From assembly GCF_021155765.1 (NCBI RefSeq), contig NC_060110.1:17816001-17880000 (forward strand): a stretch of 64,000 nucleotides of DNA, in the 5' to 3' direction. The notes below the pieces were generated by a model. It saw nothing but the letters and a program-made list of their open reading frames with translations, was not told the DNA's origin and did no database searches. The position numbers and the translations under genes were made by a program. Positions 34,901 through 46,961 of this stretch are shown one piece after another (the stretch's first letter is position 1; each line of letters begins with the position of its first letter). The DNA is from Diprion similis (lineage: Eukaryota > Arthropoda > Insecta > Hymenoptera > Diprionidae).

Positions 34901-37900
34901 CTGTCCTGCAGTCTAGCTCATATCAAAGCGTTGATTTCTTTACCGCGTCTATATTACACCATCGGCCGATATTGTGCATACACATTATCCACCTATGTAA
35001 TACACATTTGCGTTGCGAAATTTAAGTGCAAGTTTTAATCACCGCATTGATTATATATTTTACTTGTAACCTCTGCAGCGATAAGCATGCAGCGTTCACC
35101 GAAACGACGCTTTAAGTTCAGTCATGAGTTTAAATTCGTATTAAACTCGTTTCACGTCTGGCCACCGATATTAATTTTTGCGACTTGTGTGAAACTTTTC
35201 GTGTAAAACGTGATAAAATGATTATTTCCGTCGCTTCTCTTTCCCCAAAAATAATTCATCATTTGGAAAATTTAGAATGGAACATTCAATGCCTGTAAAC
35301 TTTGTTAAAAGCGAGCTCATGGCGCCCGTCCACTCCATGTTGTGCAGTACAGATAACCGACGATGACTCGAAATTGGATGATTTGGTGTTGACAGGGGGT
35401 GATTCTCTGATGGGATCCGGTTCCGAGGACGAGGACGATGACGGGAGTTCGCACCACCACCACGGCAGCGTCGGTGGGACGCATCTGGGGCCTCACAACC
35501 TCGTCGCCGGTGTTCCCGGGGACCCGAGTGTTGGCCACGGCGGCGATTTACCCCTTGGCGGTGACCCCTGCAAGCAAGAAGACTCCGAGGATCAAGGTAA
35601 GGTAACCCTGCAGCGTTTTGCGATAATCTCATCATCGGCAAAAGAGCCCCGCTACACTGCAGAATTCATTCAGAATGCTTCTGTGCATCATTTTGTACAA
35701 AATACTTTGTGAGGAAAAATGAAGTTCATCTAACGTGACCAAAGGCCGAAAAGAAAGCTTGTTAAGTATACGTACAGTCAACAGTCCGTGGCAATTATGG
35801 CCTGACAAACGAAGTTGGCAACGAAGGACTGACGAGGGTACGATTAGAGTACTTTCAACAGGCTTGCAGGTGAGATTCGTGCGACATGTTGATTGATCCG
35901 CTACGAAGGCAAGAATATTGCATTATGTAAAATGGACCTCTACTATATTTTCACAGTTTTATCGACGGCTGACAGTTACGTCGATACTGTCCAAGTAGCC
36001 TGACTTCATAATTGTTTGATATTGTTTGACGAGGAGTAAGGACGTTCCTGCAACGGTGTTATTTCTTATCTAATAACACCGTACGACGTCAAATCTAACT
36101 CCAAACAGGGCGAAGCACGGCTCACTGTACTGGACTTTAATCCACCACGAGTCTAATCACGATTCTATTGCCTATGCATGGCGTCTGCTGGAAAAGAATA
36201 CCTTCGAATGGTTTAAGAATTTTCATGCCAGTGAAAGAGTGCCTGAAATACGACGCCATTTGTACTTGTGTCTACTACTGTACATCGTTGTTGGTTCGAT
36301 GGTACCTCGCATAAAGGTGTATAAGTGTACTATATATATATACATGCTGGTATAACACACCATTGTGGAGTGTGACACTGTCCAAATATTTTCTTTGTCC
36401 CGTGGTTGAGACCTCCCCTGCGTTGTGTGTACAGTATCTATGGCCTGCAGGACGTATAGATCTCAATGGGCTTATAGGAGGCTGTGTAATAATTCAATGG
36501 GGATGTCTATTTTCGGTGGGGAGAAAACTCACGACTGTGCAGAAATATGGTGGCACTGATCGCGAGACGATGCTCAGACCTTCTTCGAGTATATTCGGGG
36601 ACAAAGCGGAGAGAAAACCGGCTCTCTCTCTCTCTCTCCTTCTCTCTCTGTGTCTCTTTCTTTTCTTGGCTTTTCAATTCTCACCGTACGGAAAATAGCT
36701 GATGGGATATCAATCGCCGGTCGATCTCTGCACAATAAGAGAAAATAAGTCTGCAACAACGCGAACAACGGCTAGTCTAACGGTACTAGTTATACGTCAG
36801 CGCTTGTGAATCTGCAAAGTTTATTGTGTTCATAAGATATATGTAATTGCATTATTTTTTACCCCGTTAGACGTTTTTTAAACTCGAAAAGCAATTACAG
36901 CTGAATACCTTCTATGGATAATAACGTATTGAGCGATCTGTTCTGTCGTATATAAGATACGAAAATTCATGTCATCGGCTAGACTTTCTGAACGTCTACA
37001 ACGAATATCAGCGAAACGATGGCAAAACGATGCGTAAATTTTCAGTTTTTAGATAGATACTGTTACAAAGGGTGAAACCACCTGTTTTACCACTTTTTTC
37101 TAAAAATCTAGTAGTCGGTAGAGAAAAAAGAAGCTTAAGAGTTCATCTGTCACAAAATGAACAAGGTTGCTGCGTTAACGAACATTATTGTAAAAACAGG
37201 CTTGTTTCTGACTTCTAACTAGAAACACGTATCGCTGAATAAAAGTCTTTTTCCTAGCTTTATTTTGCTGTGCCTTTTGAGTCCGTTCTTCATCGCTCAC
37301 GAACCAGCATTTTTATTCCGTAACTTTCCCGAAAGTTACAATACCCGTGTCACAGTAATTTTTGTTTGTATATACGTACAACCTGGAGAGAAATGACTTT
37401 TCGTACCGTTAACACTGTGCTAAAAATTTCTGCACAAATATATACCCACATATGCGAGAATGAAAGAAAGGTGCCCCTCTAATCCCCACAATAAGCTGTG
37501 TTAATTCGATGAAAGAATTAGCCGAGCCAGTATGTATATACATGATAAACCGTTCGCGACGGATATACATATATACATATACACCTATAATACGTATATA
37601 GAACGGTTTTGATCCGGGAACTTGAGCCGAAGTCAAGCGTTTGACGTGAATACCTACACCTGGGTACGTGTATATATAGATATAGGTGTACACGTCGCGG
37701 TGTAAAATGTTTTTTCGCTGGTGAAGGTAAAAAATTGAACCCGGTTCAACGAGGGTTAAACGATGAAATTATTGTGTACTCTTTGATCGAAGGTTCGCTC
37801 GACGGCGATCCCGAGACTCGAGACAGCCAGACGGAGAATAAAAGTCCGGACGGCGGGGCGGGCGGAGGAAGCGGCGACGGCGGGGCCGGTTCCAAAAGGC

Positions 37901-40900
37901 GCGGCCCCAGGACGACCATTAAAGCCAAGCAGTTGGAGATACTCAAGACGGCGTTTTCGCAGACGCCCAAACCGACGAGACACATCAGGGAACAACTCGC
38001 CAAGGAGACCGGCCTTCCCATGAGGGTCATACAGGTGAGTCGGGTCTTCGCATCTTCTTATCCAAGCAGACCGGAGAATTTCGGAACATGCGACTTCTCG
38101 CCTTTGCTTTTTATCGTATAGACGTTTCCCGGAGACGAAATCATAACTTGACTATATCAAAGTGTCGTTTTTACCGCAGTCCAGTCATTTGTAAACTCTA
38201 TAATCGAAAACGAATCTGCGATGGATTTGAACTCATATGAAACGATTTCGAAATTTTGGATGCTGGTTTTTATCAGCGGTTAAATCCAGGCGATACTTAA
38301 TGACGAATAGTCAGAGTTGATGATTGCAATTTTTTTTTTACACTTCTGCTTAGAAAATTACGTTAATTGTCACGGAATTGTAATTCAGCAGTGATAGTGT
38401 GATTCTCTGCTGATCTACTGCCGTCGAAAATTTGTCGAGGAAAGTTTTAAACACGAAGATTTATGCAATTACTGCTTCGATGAGTTTGAAAAAATCACTT
38501 TTGATTATAATGGGAGAAAGTATAGACGACCAAATTGATAACAGTATCGATTGTGGGATTACAGTTGGCCTGAAATTCTAACCACTTCGTTCAAGTTGAA
38601 AACTTAAATTTATAACGTGAACATTTATATGACGATAAAACTGCATATTATACAGACCAAAATATATTATACATACTTTCACGTATGTCTTGCGCTTTGT
38701 GGATAGAAAGTAACGATCGTACCGTTGGATATACTTCACACGTTTGATAAAAAAAAGTTCTGCAAACTAGGCGTCGAACTGTAATATCCGCGATTAAATT
38801 TAGCCGCGCTTAGCAAAATTGTAGAAGTGAGAAGATCGGTTATCATCGGGAACACGATGACTGCCACAGAAAAGGTTTTTCAAAGTAATTAAAGAAGAGA
38901 ATTAAAAAAAGTTATAAGTGCAATTAAAAAAAAAGAAAATCCAGAATAACAATGCAGCAAAGAAGAAACATTTTTCCTCAGTTTTGTTTTTTAAATTCTT
39001 ACTTTCAGACACTTAAAACCTCTTTCAATTCTCCTCTCGAACTATATACAAATTGCCAATACACGACGCGCATGCAATCATTACATCCCGAAGAGTTTTG
39101 AAAATAAATGGCGATCGCCTCAGTTCGCGCGAAGCTTGCAAATCCAGCAGTACAGGAAATCGGTATCCTTTCTCGTTCCAGGTGTGGTTTCAAAACAAAA
39201 GGAGCAAAGAACGGAGGCTGAAACAACTAACGTCGATGGGCAGGGGCCCCTTCTTCGGTGGATCTCGAAAGATGCGGGGGTTCCCCTTGAACTTGAGTCC
39301 CGGGGCGCTTGGTGGCGAAGACGGACCCCCGCCGGGATTCCCCTACTTCGCCACGGACAAGTTCGAGTTTGGATACGGCGGTCCCGTCGCGTTTCACCAC
39401 GAATTTTTCGGCGGTCATCCCCCGCCGCATCCTCACGGCCCCCCCTTCAGCGGTCCTGGAAATCCTGGTGAGTTCTATGGCGTTTTGGAGTTAATTTGGC
39501 AACAGTGGGTGGGATTGTTTATAGGGGCTGAAATTTATCTCTCCTATTGAAATATTAAGACTGTTTTGAATCGTACAAATTTTCTGTCGAGCTTCTCACT
39601 GCTGCGTTGTGTAATCAGGTGCGTCGCCGTATTCGGCGGGGTTCGCGAAAGTCGTGCGTATGTGCACGCAAATAAATGATATGTGTGTAAATTTGAACGG
39701 GTATTGGGTGATTTATATTCGTACAGTCTGTCTATGGAGTTATCGATTATCGAAACATCCGCGACACGATGTGTATAAGTCTGTGCGTCTTATAATTACG
39801 CAAAATATAGAGCGTAACACGATCAGTGATATTCTTGAGAGCAGATGTATTCGGAATTAATTTTTGCAATATTATACGCACGTTTTCTTTAATTGTTACT
39901 TTTCGAATATCAGATGAATTCGACTGACAAATTGACGATTCAACCAACTGTTTTACGAACTTCTATCTATTCTCTTTATAAAAGAATCTCCGTATGAAAA
40001 TTTTTGAAAACAAATTGTTTATTTAGTATCGAATGGAGCTCGAGTTGAGTGTTTTAAATGAAAGACTATTGTGTATAGAATATTGTTTTAATCGATTGCG
40101 AAGTGAAATGAAACGAAGTTCGAATTCAGAATTTTTTAAATTAAATTTCGCCTATTATTGTCAACGGATCGTCAATGCTCTTCATGAACTTTTATTCAAA
40201 CATATTTTTACCGAGACTATACATCCTTAACACTGCCGGATTCAGGTCCTCCTGTCGATACGTGTTTGTATTGACTTTTACAATACGTAACCGCTTGAAC
40301 TCGCCTCGTATTTAACCATTCAGAGACACTTCAGATGTAACCGATACGTCGAGCAGAAGTCAATAGAATCCTGTTCGAACGGCAGCATGTCATTTTATTG
40401 TAAAAGGTGTAATATGCAAAGAGAGAAGCATTGTCCGCAGTCAGCCAAGTGAATGAAGCGAATCGCAACTATCTCGCGGCATTTTTCCATAAAAAAATTT
40501 TAACCGCAATCTCCGTTCCTCCCTATGCACGTGCATTTATATAAAAAAAAGTAAAAAACAACAAATAAAATAAAATAAAAATAAATTAAACCTAATACTT
40601 ATAGGCGTATCGAAGATTTGGCAAAAAAATTCCTCCTGTCTCAAGGGCTAAAGTGTCTTTAGTTTTTAGTTGGTCTTGCTATTGCAGGCCTAGATCCGGC
40701 TAGTCTCGCTGGAATGGCAGCTGCGGCTGCTGCGGCCGGCGAATATCCTCCCCCTGGTGGACCTGGCGGACCTCCCGAGTTCCTGACGGGTCCTCCGGGC
40801 CAAGGACCTCCCGCACCTCCAGGTGGCAGTCCCGGGGAATTCCTAGCGCCGTCAGGTAAGACGATTCACCATTAAGCCAGAACGATAAATTATCTCGGAA

Positions 40901-41361
40901 GCAACTGCACGTTGTATTTATACAGCAACAATGCTCGGCTGCGCTAATGAAACTGAGCGAGATAAAAGTTTCGATTTTCTTGATGATTTAGGTAAACTTG
41001 TTAAATATCCATGCAGCGATATGCTACTTACTTGCAGTTTAAAAAATTGATACTGTAACAAAAATATCGGGTCTCCGTCGTTTTCGGATATATAATATTA
41101 AATCATCGCCTTAAAAACGATGAGGCTAATCTTCAGCCGTGCAGGGGTGCACGGGATTAAGACGCAGTCGCCCAACCCTTTAATAACGATAATTGATCGA
41201 AAGGACGGCGGTATGTTAATTAAGAACAATCCCGAATCTTTGCAGGCGGTGGCCAGGGAAACCCTGGCGGCGGTGGTAACGGGGGCGGTCCAGGAGGCGG
41301 GGGAGGCGGTGGCGGATTCCCGGAGCCCCACCAGATGCAGAGCGAAGGCCTTGTCTGGTAG
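26143..41361 (+). CDS. Lim1: LIM/homeobox protein Lim1 (Lhx1/5 class)
   Basis: LIM-homeodomain transcription factor, nuclear, acting in head/brain, appendage and neuronal patterning in insects. Seven exons: 26143-26315, 32216-32457, 35348-35596, 37793-38034, 39182-39467, 40688-40855 and 41246-41361, phases 2,1,1,0,1,1, giving 491 residues. LIM1 zinc ligands are C5, C8, H26, C29, C32, C35, C52, D55. LIM2 ligands are C64, C67, H86, C89, C92, C95, C115, D118. A His-rich stretch ([10 protein letters not shown]) and an acidic stretch (GSEDEDDD) follow. The homeodomain is residues 257-316, with W304, Q306 and N307 as positions 48, 50 and 51. It is cut by an intron between Q302 and V303. The tail is Gly/Pro/Ala-rich and ends EGLVW. 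The start [13 protein letters not shown] matches the family start. LIM spacing and [27 protein letters not shown] support Lhx1/5 over other LIM classes. Confidence 0.97.
26316..32215 (+). other. Lim1 intron 1 (5.9 kb)
   Basis: Separates the LIM1 and LIM2 coding exons. It contains a pyrimidine-rich (CT)n stretch at 28670-28703, several (TA)n tracts between 28720 and 28910, a (GA)n tract at 31276-31299 and poly-A/T runs (27918-27936, 31810-31838). No coding exon or RNA gene is recognised. The length suits intronic enhancers, but none can be named from sequence. Confidence 0.6.
32458..35347 (+). other. Lim1 intron 2 (2.9 kb)
   Basis: Contains a poly-T run of about 27 bases at 32545-32571, a GC-richer patch near 33890-34240 with the 12-bp palindrome CCGAAGCTTCGG at 34205-34216, and otherwise AT-rich sequence. 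No exon is seen. The exon-3 acceptor is TTGTGCAG before TACAGATAACC. The nearby alternative AG (35352) gives a stop in the required phase and is excluded. Confidence 0.55.
36053..36082. repeat. Perfect 11-bp stem hairpin in Lim1 intron 3
   Basis: ACGGTGTTATT at 36053-36063 pairs perfectly with AATAACACCGT at 36072-36082 around an 8-base loop TCTTATCT. No U-run follows, so it is not a polymerase-style terminator. Function unknown. Confidence 0.85.
37062..37341 (-). mobile_element. Dispersed non-autonomous repeat, copy 2
   Basis: Reverse-complement partner of 12014-12290, roughly three quarters identical by eye, lying in Lim1 intron 3. One end has the perfect palindrome GTAACTTTCCCGAAAGTTAC at 37320-37339, and the other has TTACAAAGGGTGAAAC. 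No ORF. Two inserts in opposite orientation 25 kb apart argue for a mobile family, not a local duplication. Confidence 0.7.
38035..39181 (+). other. Lim1 intron 4, splitting the homeodomain
   Basis: 1.15 kb, phase 0, between CAG (Q302) and GTG (V303) of the homeodomain. AT-rich with an A-rich stretch at 38905-38940. No other feature is seen. Confidence 0.7.
39468..40687 (+). other. Lim1 intron 5 (1.2 kb)
   Basis: AT-rich, with an A-rich stretch at 40542-40590 before the exon-6 acceptor TATTGCAG. No coding sequence or repeat family is recognised. Confidence 0.55.
40856..41245 (+). other. Lim1 intron 6 (390 bp)
   Basis: Short intron between the Ala/Gly/Pro-rich exon 6 and the glycine-rich last exon. 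Acceptor is TCTTTGCAG. Nothing else is seen in it. Confidence 0.6.
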
Positions 41362-41964
41362 AACAAATTAGCCTAGCTGAACAGCTCTTAATTTATGTAT
41401 AAGGAACTCGAGTAAATTTGCGGAAGACACGTGAATTGAAATCAACGCGGTCGCAAAAGATGCTCGATCAGCAGCTCGTCGATCTGTTGATCATTACCCG
41501 TTCAGCGTATTATCATCTTCTGCCTCTGTTTTTGTAAGATATATTTATCATTATTATTGTGTATAAAATTGGAGCGCCACCCCCCACCGCCCCCCTTACC
41601 CGGAACCTACTTCATCCCTGAAACCCCGAAGACCCCTATTATGTATAATGTTATGTACCTTGTTAATTATTTTAACGTTAATTATACCTTAAGAGACCTT
41701 GTAGATATTGCTATCACACATTGTACTAATTATTATTATTGAATATAAATATATAAATATATACATATATTTCGTGTGTGTGTATATATATATATAAATA
41801 TATATATAAATATATACACATATATCTGTTAAGGCGGCATTCTATGTAAATACACTTTGACGTAAGCGAAAAGACAAGATGGAGAAAGACAGAAACGAAA
41901 ACAAATTGATGCGTAACAAATTTTAAATTTACATAACACACATTAAACTTTAAAGATGAAACCG

Positions 41965-42006
<42 letters not shown>

Positions 42007-42115
42007 TATATACATACACACATATAAAAATAATATTCACACTAAATATTGTATACAACACAACATGCCCCGCCATAATGCATATTAATTATAAATATTA
42101 TTATATAATAAACCA
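41362..42115 (+). other. Lim1 3' UTR
   Basis: AT-rich sequence after the Lim1 stop, with (TA)n tracts at 41745-41825 and 41970-42015. AATAAA at 42107-42112 is the best polyadenylation candidate, followed by a fall in AT content. Repeated TATATA runs make length variation between individuals likely. Confidence 0.55.
42107..42112 (+). terminator. Candidate polyadenylation signal of Lim1
   Basis: AATAAA about 750 bases past the Lim1 stop, at the right edge of the AT-rich 3' UTR. Confidence 0.4.
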
Positions 42116-43960
42116 CCTCGTATTTCCGTAAAAATAATTGTTTCTGCCTAATCACCTCGGTGTCTTACACTTTCACCTTATCATTGTACACCCTGCCCCC
42201 CCCCCCCCCCCCCCCCCCCCGGCCACATGCAGGTTAAAGGTTATTATCATGCAGGTTTAAGTTCACGCATCTTGCAGAGGGACAATGAACCGCGACATGT
42301 GACGTTTTACGACGTAGCTGTTGACCGGCATCATCGGCTTATCAACTTCTGCAGGCTCATAATATTATTCTAAATAGCATCGCGGGATGAGCCGCCCTGC
42401 ATTATTGGATGTGTAATGTTGTGAATTTCACGGGGGAGGCAGAAACGTTTAACGTTTAAAAGAACAAAGTTAGAATGCACGCCGCCGCGGAGCAGGCTGC
42501 ATCTGCGTTATAAAATAAAATGTCGAATGCGGAGAAGAAAAAGAAACGAGCCCCGCCCTGAATAACGCGGGTGGGTCCCTAACGTCGTTAAGGTCCAGCC
42601 GGAAGATTCGGATGTAGAACATCTGGCGAATTCGATTTTGATGTGTTTCTGCCCCGGGGGTGCCGGCAGCGCCCGGTTGACGGGGGTCGTCGATCGTCCC
42701 GCGGTGCCCCATGTGTTACACCGTTACACTGTAGCGTGTGGCGTTTCACCGCGGCCTGGCGAAAACCTCCGCGAACGACAGATGCGGACCCGCCCCGGTC
42801 CCGGGGGAGTCCTGCAGGCGGACAAACCCTCCCCGGGGAACATCGCCGGCTTACAACCTATCCTCCTTTACCCCCTTCGACCTACGTCCTGGCCGCACTT
42901 CGATCCGTAAGACACAAGGACCCCCCAAGGAACGGCGCCGCCGCGACGGAGGGCTTCTGCCACGGGGACGTCGTTGTTACGGTTCGACGCGTGCCCTCCC
43001 TCCCTCCCTCCCTCCCCCTTACACCGACGTCATCCCCGGGCCCCGGGCCCCCCTCTCGAGCGTAGCTGAACCTCGTTTAGTCATGCGTCCGGGATAATTA
43101 GCCTCGGATAAGCAAGTGCATCGCTCAAGCTCTTTGTTCTCTGCTCGACACGGTCCAACTTTATTTTACGGACGGACGGTGGTGGAGGAGGGGAAGGGCT
43201 ACTCGAACACTTTGGTTTTTTCTCATTTTATTCGAGGATGTCGATTAGGTAAATGATCGGAAAAAACTATTCACAGTCTACGTTTCTCCTCTGGAATCAG
43301 CTCCGGGTTAACACCAATTTTATATCGTTGAGGTATAACTATACCTACTAAGAGAGAGACTTGCGGGAAATGGTGGGTTAAAAATCGATTGCGGTTTTAA
43401 TTTTTTCAATGCAGTTTGGAACTCATAATTAGAGACTCATAATTGTGGCCAATTGTTACACGCGCGTAATCTTTATCCCTGATCAATCCGCATGCATTTT
43501 TTATTTGCAAATAGCAATCAAGTTTCTCATATGTAACGTAACGATTACATGGAACGTACGATACGTAAATGCAATATTATACACTAATGCACATACCGGC
43601 TTAAACGCAGATGAAAGTAGGTATACGGCAAAGATGAAGTTAGTAACTTTATCGTAACGAAACATTGGGGAATAAATCACTATTTTCCTAATTTTACAAT
43701 AAAAGAACCAAGATTTCAAAATATAAGTGTGTTTTGTTTTATTACGGTTTACTGCGAGGTTTACTGAAGCTCAGACAATTCCAAAATCTCAATATAACGG
43801 TTTTTTCTCAGCATGAATCGTTACGATAACCTTACTTACATTAATATGTATTACAGTGCATGAGAGAAAATTGCTTTATATAACGCGAGTATGTTTTACG
43901 CGTTTTTTCACGCGTGTTTTCCATGCACAAAGTACCCGTTCCTATGACGGTAGAATGAGT
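42116..43960. other. Spacer with GC-rich patch downstream of Lim1
   Basis: Holds a run of 25 C at 42196-42220, a GC-rich patch from about 42,430 to 43,090 ending in (CCCT)n at 42992-43018, then AT-rich sequence. Open frames in the GC-rich patch overlap in several frames and show no family features, so no gene is called. Confidence 0.5.
42196..42220 (+). repeat. Homopolymer of 25 C
   Basis: Uninterrupted poly-C between ACCCTG and GGCCACATG. Such runs are rare in insect genomes and hard to sequence, so the true length may differ. Confidence 0.9.
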
Positions 43961-44058
43961 TTACGACAGTGTATACGCGGAGTACAGAAAAGACCGCTTT
44001 TAGGTCATAGGAGTGAGTAAAAGCGGTCTTTTCTTCACTCCGCGCATGCGCTGTCGCA
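43961..44058 (+). ncRNA. Pre-miRNA-like imperfect hairpin (or small foldback element)
   Basis: Arms 43961-44002 and 44018-44058 pair around a 15-base loop. The 15 bp next to the loop (AAAAGACCGCTTTTA with TAAAAGCGGTCTTTT) are perfect. Further out, pairing continues with mismatches through CGCGGAG/CTCCGCG and CGACAG/CTGTCG. About 98 nt overall with a single unbranched stem is the size and shape of an insect pre-miRNA, but a short foldback transposon remnant looks the same. No known mature miRNA seed is recognised. Confidence 0.35.
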
Positions 44059-44265
44059 AAAAAAAATCTGATATTACGCAACCCTAACCTCAATTTCGTG
44101 CTTCGTGAAAAAGAGCGTAACACACTCTTGTTATTTGCAGCGTGTAAACGAAGTGCCATGTAAATATGCGGCCTGCATGATCTAGGATCCCCCCCACCGG
44201 CTCCCCGAGGACACCCTGTGTCTCTCCGGTGGGAGTTTTCAAAGTTGAGGGGGCATGTCACGGCC

Positions 44266-44298
44266 CACGTGACAGAGACTCACGTGTCGACACACGTG
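44266..44298. promoter_or_regulatory. Cluster of three CACGTG E-boxes
   Basis: CACGTG occurs at 44266-44271, 44281-44286 and 44293-44298. The last two flank GTCGAC, so the block reads almost the same on both strands. CACGTG is the palindromic site of bHLH-zip/PAS proteins (Myc/Max, CLOCK/CYCLE type). Binding is inferred only. Confidence 0.5.
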
Positions 44299-46925
44299 TC
44301 ACCCGCCAACCCCCGTAACTCACCCCATTTCTCTAATTATACACGGAAGCCTTACAAATCACGCCCCGGTTAACGCGCGCCGTGTCGAGGCTTCGGCTGC
44401 ACCGCGACGAAGAAAACAGCTCCTACATCGCCGCGCGGTCGTGATTCCGCAGGTGTTTGTCGGCCTCTCTTCTACGCTATCCTGAATCGATGAAAAACTT
44501 TTGAACTTGAGCTACCTGGAATTAGGATTCGGATTTGAATTGGCTTGTTGGGGTGGGGGTGAAAAAGTTGAAGTTTGAAGTAAAAAAATAGAAGGGCCAC
44601 GCTATCGAATTTTTTGAGAAGCCAAAACTTAATTTACACAGTTATCAACAGATGTGAAAAGTCTAGAAAAAGAGAGAGGTTAGAGTATATAGAATATACC
44701 GAAATGTAGAATCGTATACAGATTTTAGATTTTGCTGTACTATGTTTGAACCTTTCTATATTTTTCGAATGTTCTTGGACTTTCATTAGATTTTCACGTT
44801 TTCTAAGAATTCGATATTTTGGTCCACCTATAAATCAACCATTCTAATTTCTTAGCCCCACTCGCTTGTTGAATGCTTGATATAGATTTTTTCAAGGCGG
44901 AAAAGAAATCAGTCAAGTTGTCTTGAATAGAAGTTTGAAAAGTTTAAATAACGTATTACCTTCACTACTATTATGCCTAAAGTTCTCAACGTTTTCTCCA
45001 AAATTAATAACAATACAAACCATTCGATATCGAAGTATGAAGTACTACGACATAACACACCTACTGTACTATCAAAAGGATGCAAAACTGCGCGATTCGT
45101 GTGTACGAATCAGACCCTGAATCCGATAGCAATATTAGAATGATTCCGAGCTACCCGGAGTAACCAATTTCAAGATCTGTCTTTATTCGGACGTCGATTC
45201 GAGGTATTAAGCACTACGCAGAAAATTTCACCGAAGTCATGTTACGGGTCGAGGACTCGAGAATGGCCGATTGTGGGGTTTGTGTGTGTGTGAGAGCACC
45301 TGTGATTGCAGGGACACATGTATACGTGGACCTAGTAGCCGAGATAAGTATACGCCTGGGATCGTGAAGGCGCGCGCTGGTCGCCTACCTACCGTTGGAT
45401 GGTTGTAGGTACCCACCTACCAACATCGGCCGCGATTAGTCCGACGTGTTGTACAAGCCGTAGGCACATCGGCAATCAAGTCGAAAATTGATGAAAATTT
45501 TTCGACAGGTATATACAAGAAACCGCACCGACTATTTCTTGACTCGAGCGTGTAACACGCTGCGGACAAACCTGCGTCCGTATCGGTGTGTAATTTCTAC
45601 GCTCGTGTCTGCGAAGAATAAAACAGTGATCGAATGACCGCGGGATTACGGACGCGTTACTCGCACCGTATACGAGAGAAAATAAAAGGTGAACACCATG
45701 CGTGCAGGGAGAAGAAGGATTCGTCAAAGCATGCATGAACGATCAACAGTTGTCCGTCCGTCCATCCGTCCATCCGTGTCTCCGTCCATCCCCCTTTTCC
45801 CGTTTTCTCTCTCTCTCTCTCTCATTCTCTCTCTCGCTCGCTCTCTTCAGAAGTGACAGAAGCCAAAGAGGCCTCCCGGTGTTCTCGATCCTCGCCATCC
45901 TGGTGGTCGGCTTAGGCTAATCCAAAATCCGGCTTATGTCTCAGCTGGTTCCTGTTTTATATATAATACCAACACCGTCTTACGAGAGTATATTTTTCTA
46001 CGGTATTATGAACCAGGTACTCACTACGCACGCGTGTTGGTAATTCGTATTCATCCAGACGCTGAGGATATTTAGGTATGTAGGTATATCGCCGTTGATC
46101 GTCGAGTCTTTGTGAAATAACTCAGGATCTGCATGGTATATTGTGAAAAAGAAACCCGTGCGTCACGTGTTAGGGGTACGGATCCACGATCGAACGCCGC
46201 TTATCTTGGGCCGGCTGTTTTTTCATCGAGGCCTAGAGGAAATCGGTTGGCTTCCAAAAAGCCTAATTTCCACTCCGTACGTATCGTACATATATTAACG
46301 TCCCTCAGATCAGAGGTCGAACGAAACTTCGCCGCATCGAGGGATAGAAAGACCCTCATGCGGAACATGGGCCCGAGCATAGGCTTCCTTCACCCACGAT
46401 TATAGTCAAGATAATTTTCACTCCGATGCATACACGCATACACACATGTGTGTATGAACGTGTCATAGATTTAGCGGGTGTACACTGCTGGACGATTCTC
46501 CATTTAATAAGTTTTTTCTTCAATTCTTATATAGGCAACAGATTTATAACGAGTACTTGTGAAATTGGATTTACAAAAGTTGAAAGCCCCTTGGATTAGG
46601 TAAGTAATCGCATCGATCTGCATTTTATCACTCCTCAACTATCGAGCACAATGCGATTAGATTCTTATGGTGTATGTATACAAGCATTTGATTTAGCGTG
46701 CGTTGCGCCGTGAGGGTATAAATAAAGATACATATTTACCGAATCCGCGTGCATCGAAGATCTGAAGTATTCCAGAGTATCGTTATAAGTAGACAATCAA
46801 CTTCTCTGATCGTCAGAAGGGTGTTAGTCTCGATTCGATTATACTCACGATCAAAGTGCGAGTGTGCAGAAGTCCGGTCGGCGTGAACGTGTAACATGAA
46901 TCGCTTGGCATGCGCGGGACGAGGA

Positions 46926-46961
46926 CGGATGGATGGATGGGTGGGTGGATGGGTGGATGGA
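46926..46961 (+). repeat. Tetranucleotide GGAT/GGTG tract
   Basis: Tandem GGAT and GGTG/GGGT units over about 36 bp. Related tetranucleotide tracts, partly on the other strand, are at about 45749-45790 and 54675-54720, so this motif family is common in the right third. Confidence 0.75.

Larger units (their letters stand above)
35597..37792 (+). other. Lim1 intron 3 (2.2 kb)
   Basis: Contains a perfect 11-bp hairpin at 36053-36082, a (CT)n tract at 36621-36660 and copy 2 of the dispersed repeat (37062-37341), all listed separately. No coding exon is seen. Confidence 0.55.

Noticed and set aside
42981-42995. tRNA B-box-like GGTTCGACGCG
   Set aside because: Lacks the closing CC of the T arm, and no A-box or cloverleaf is visible around it. 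No tRNA gene is supported anywhere in the window.
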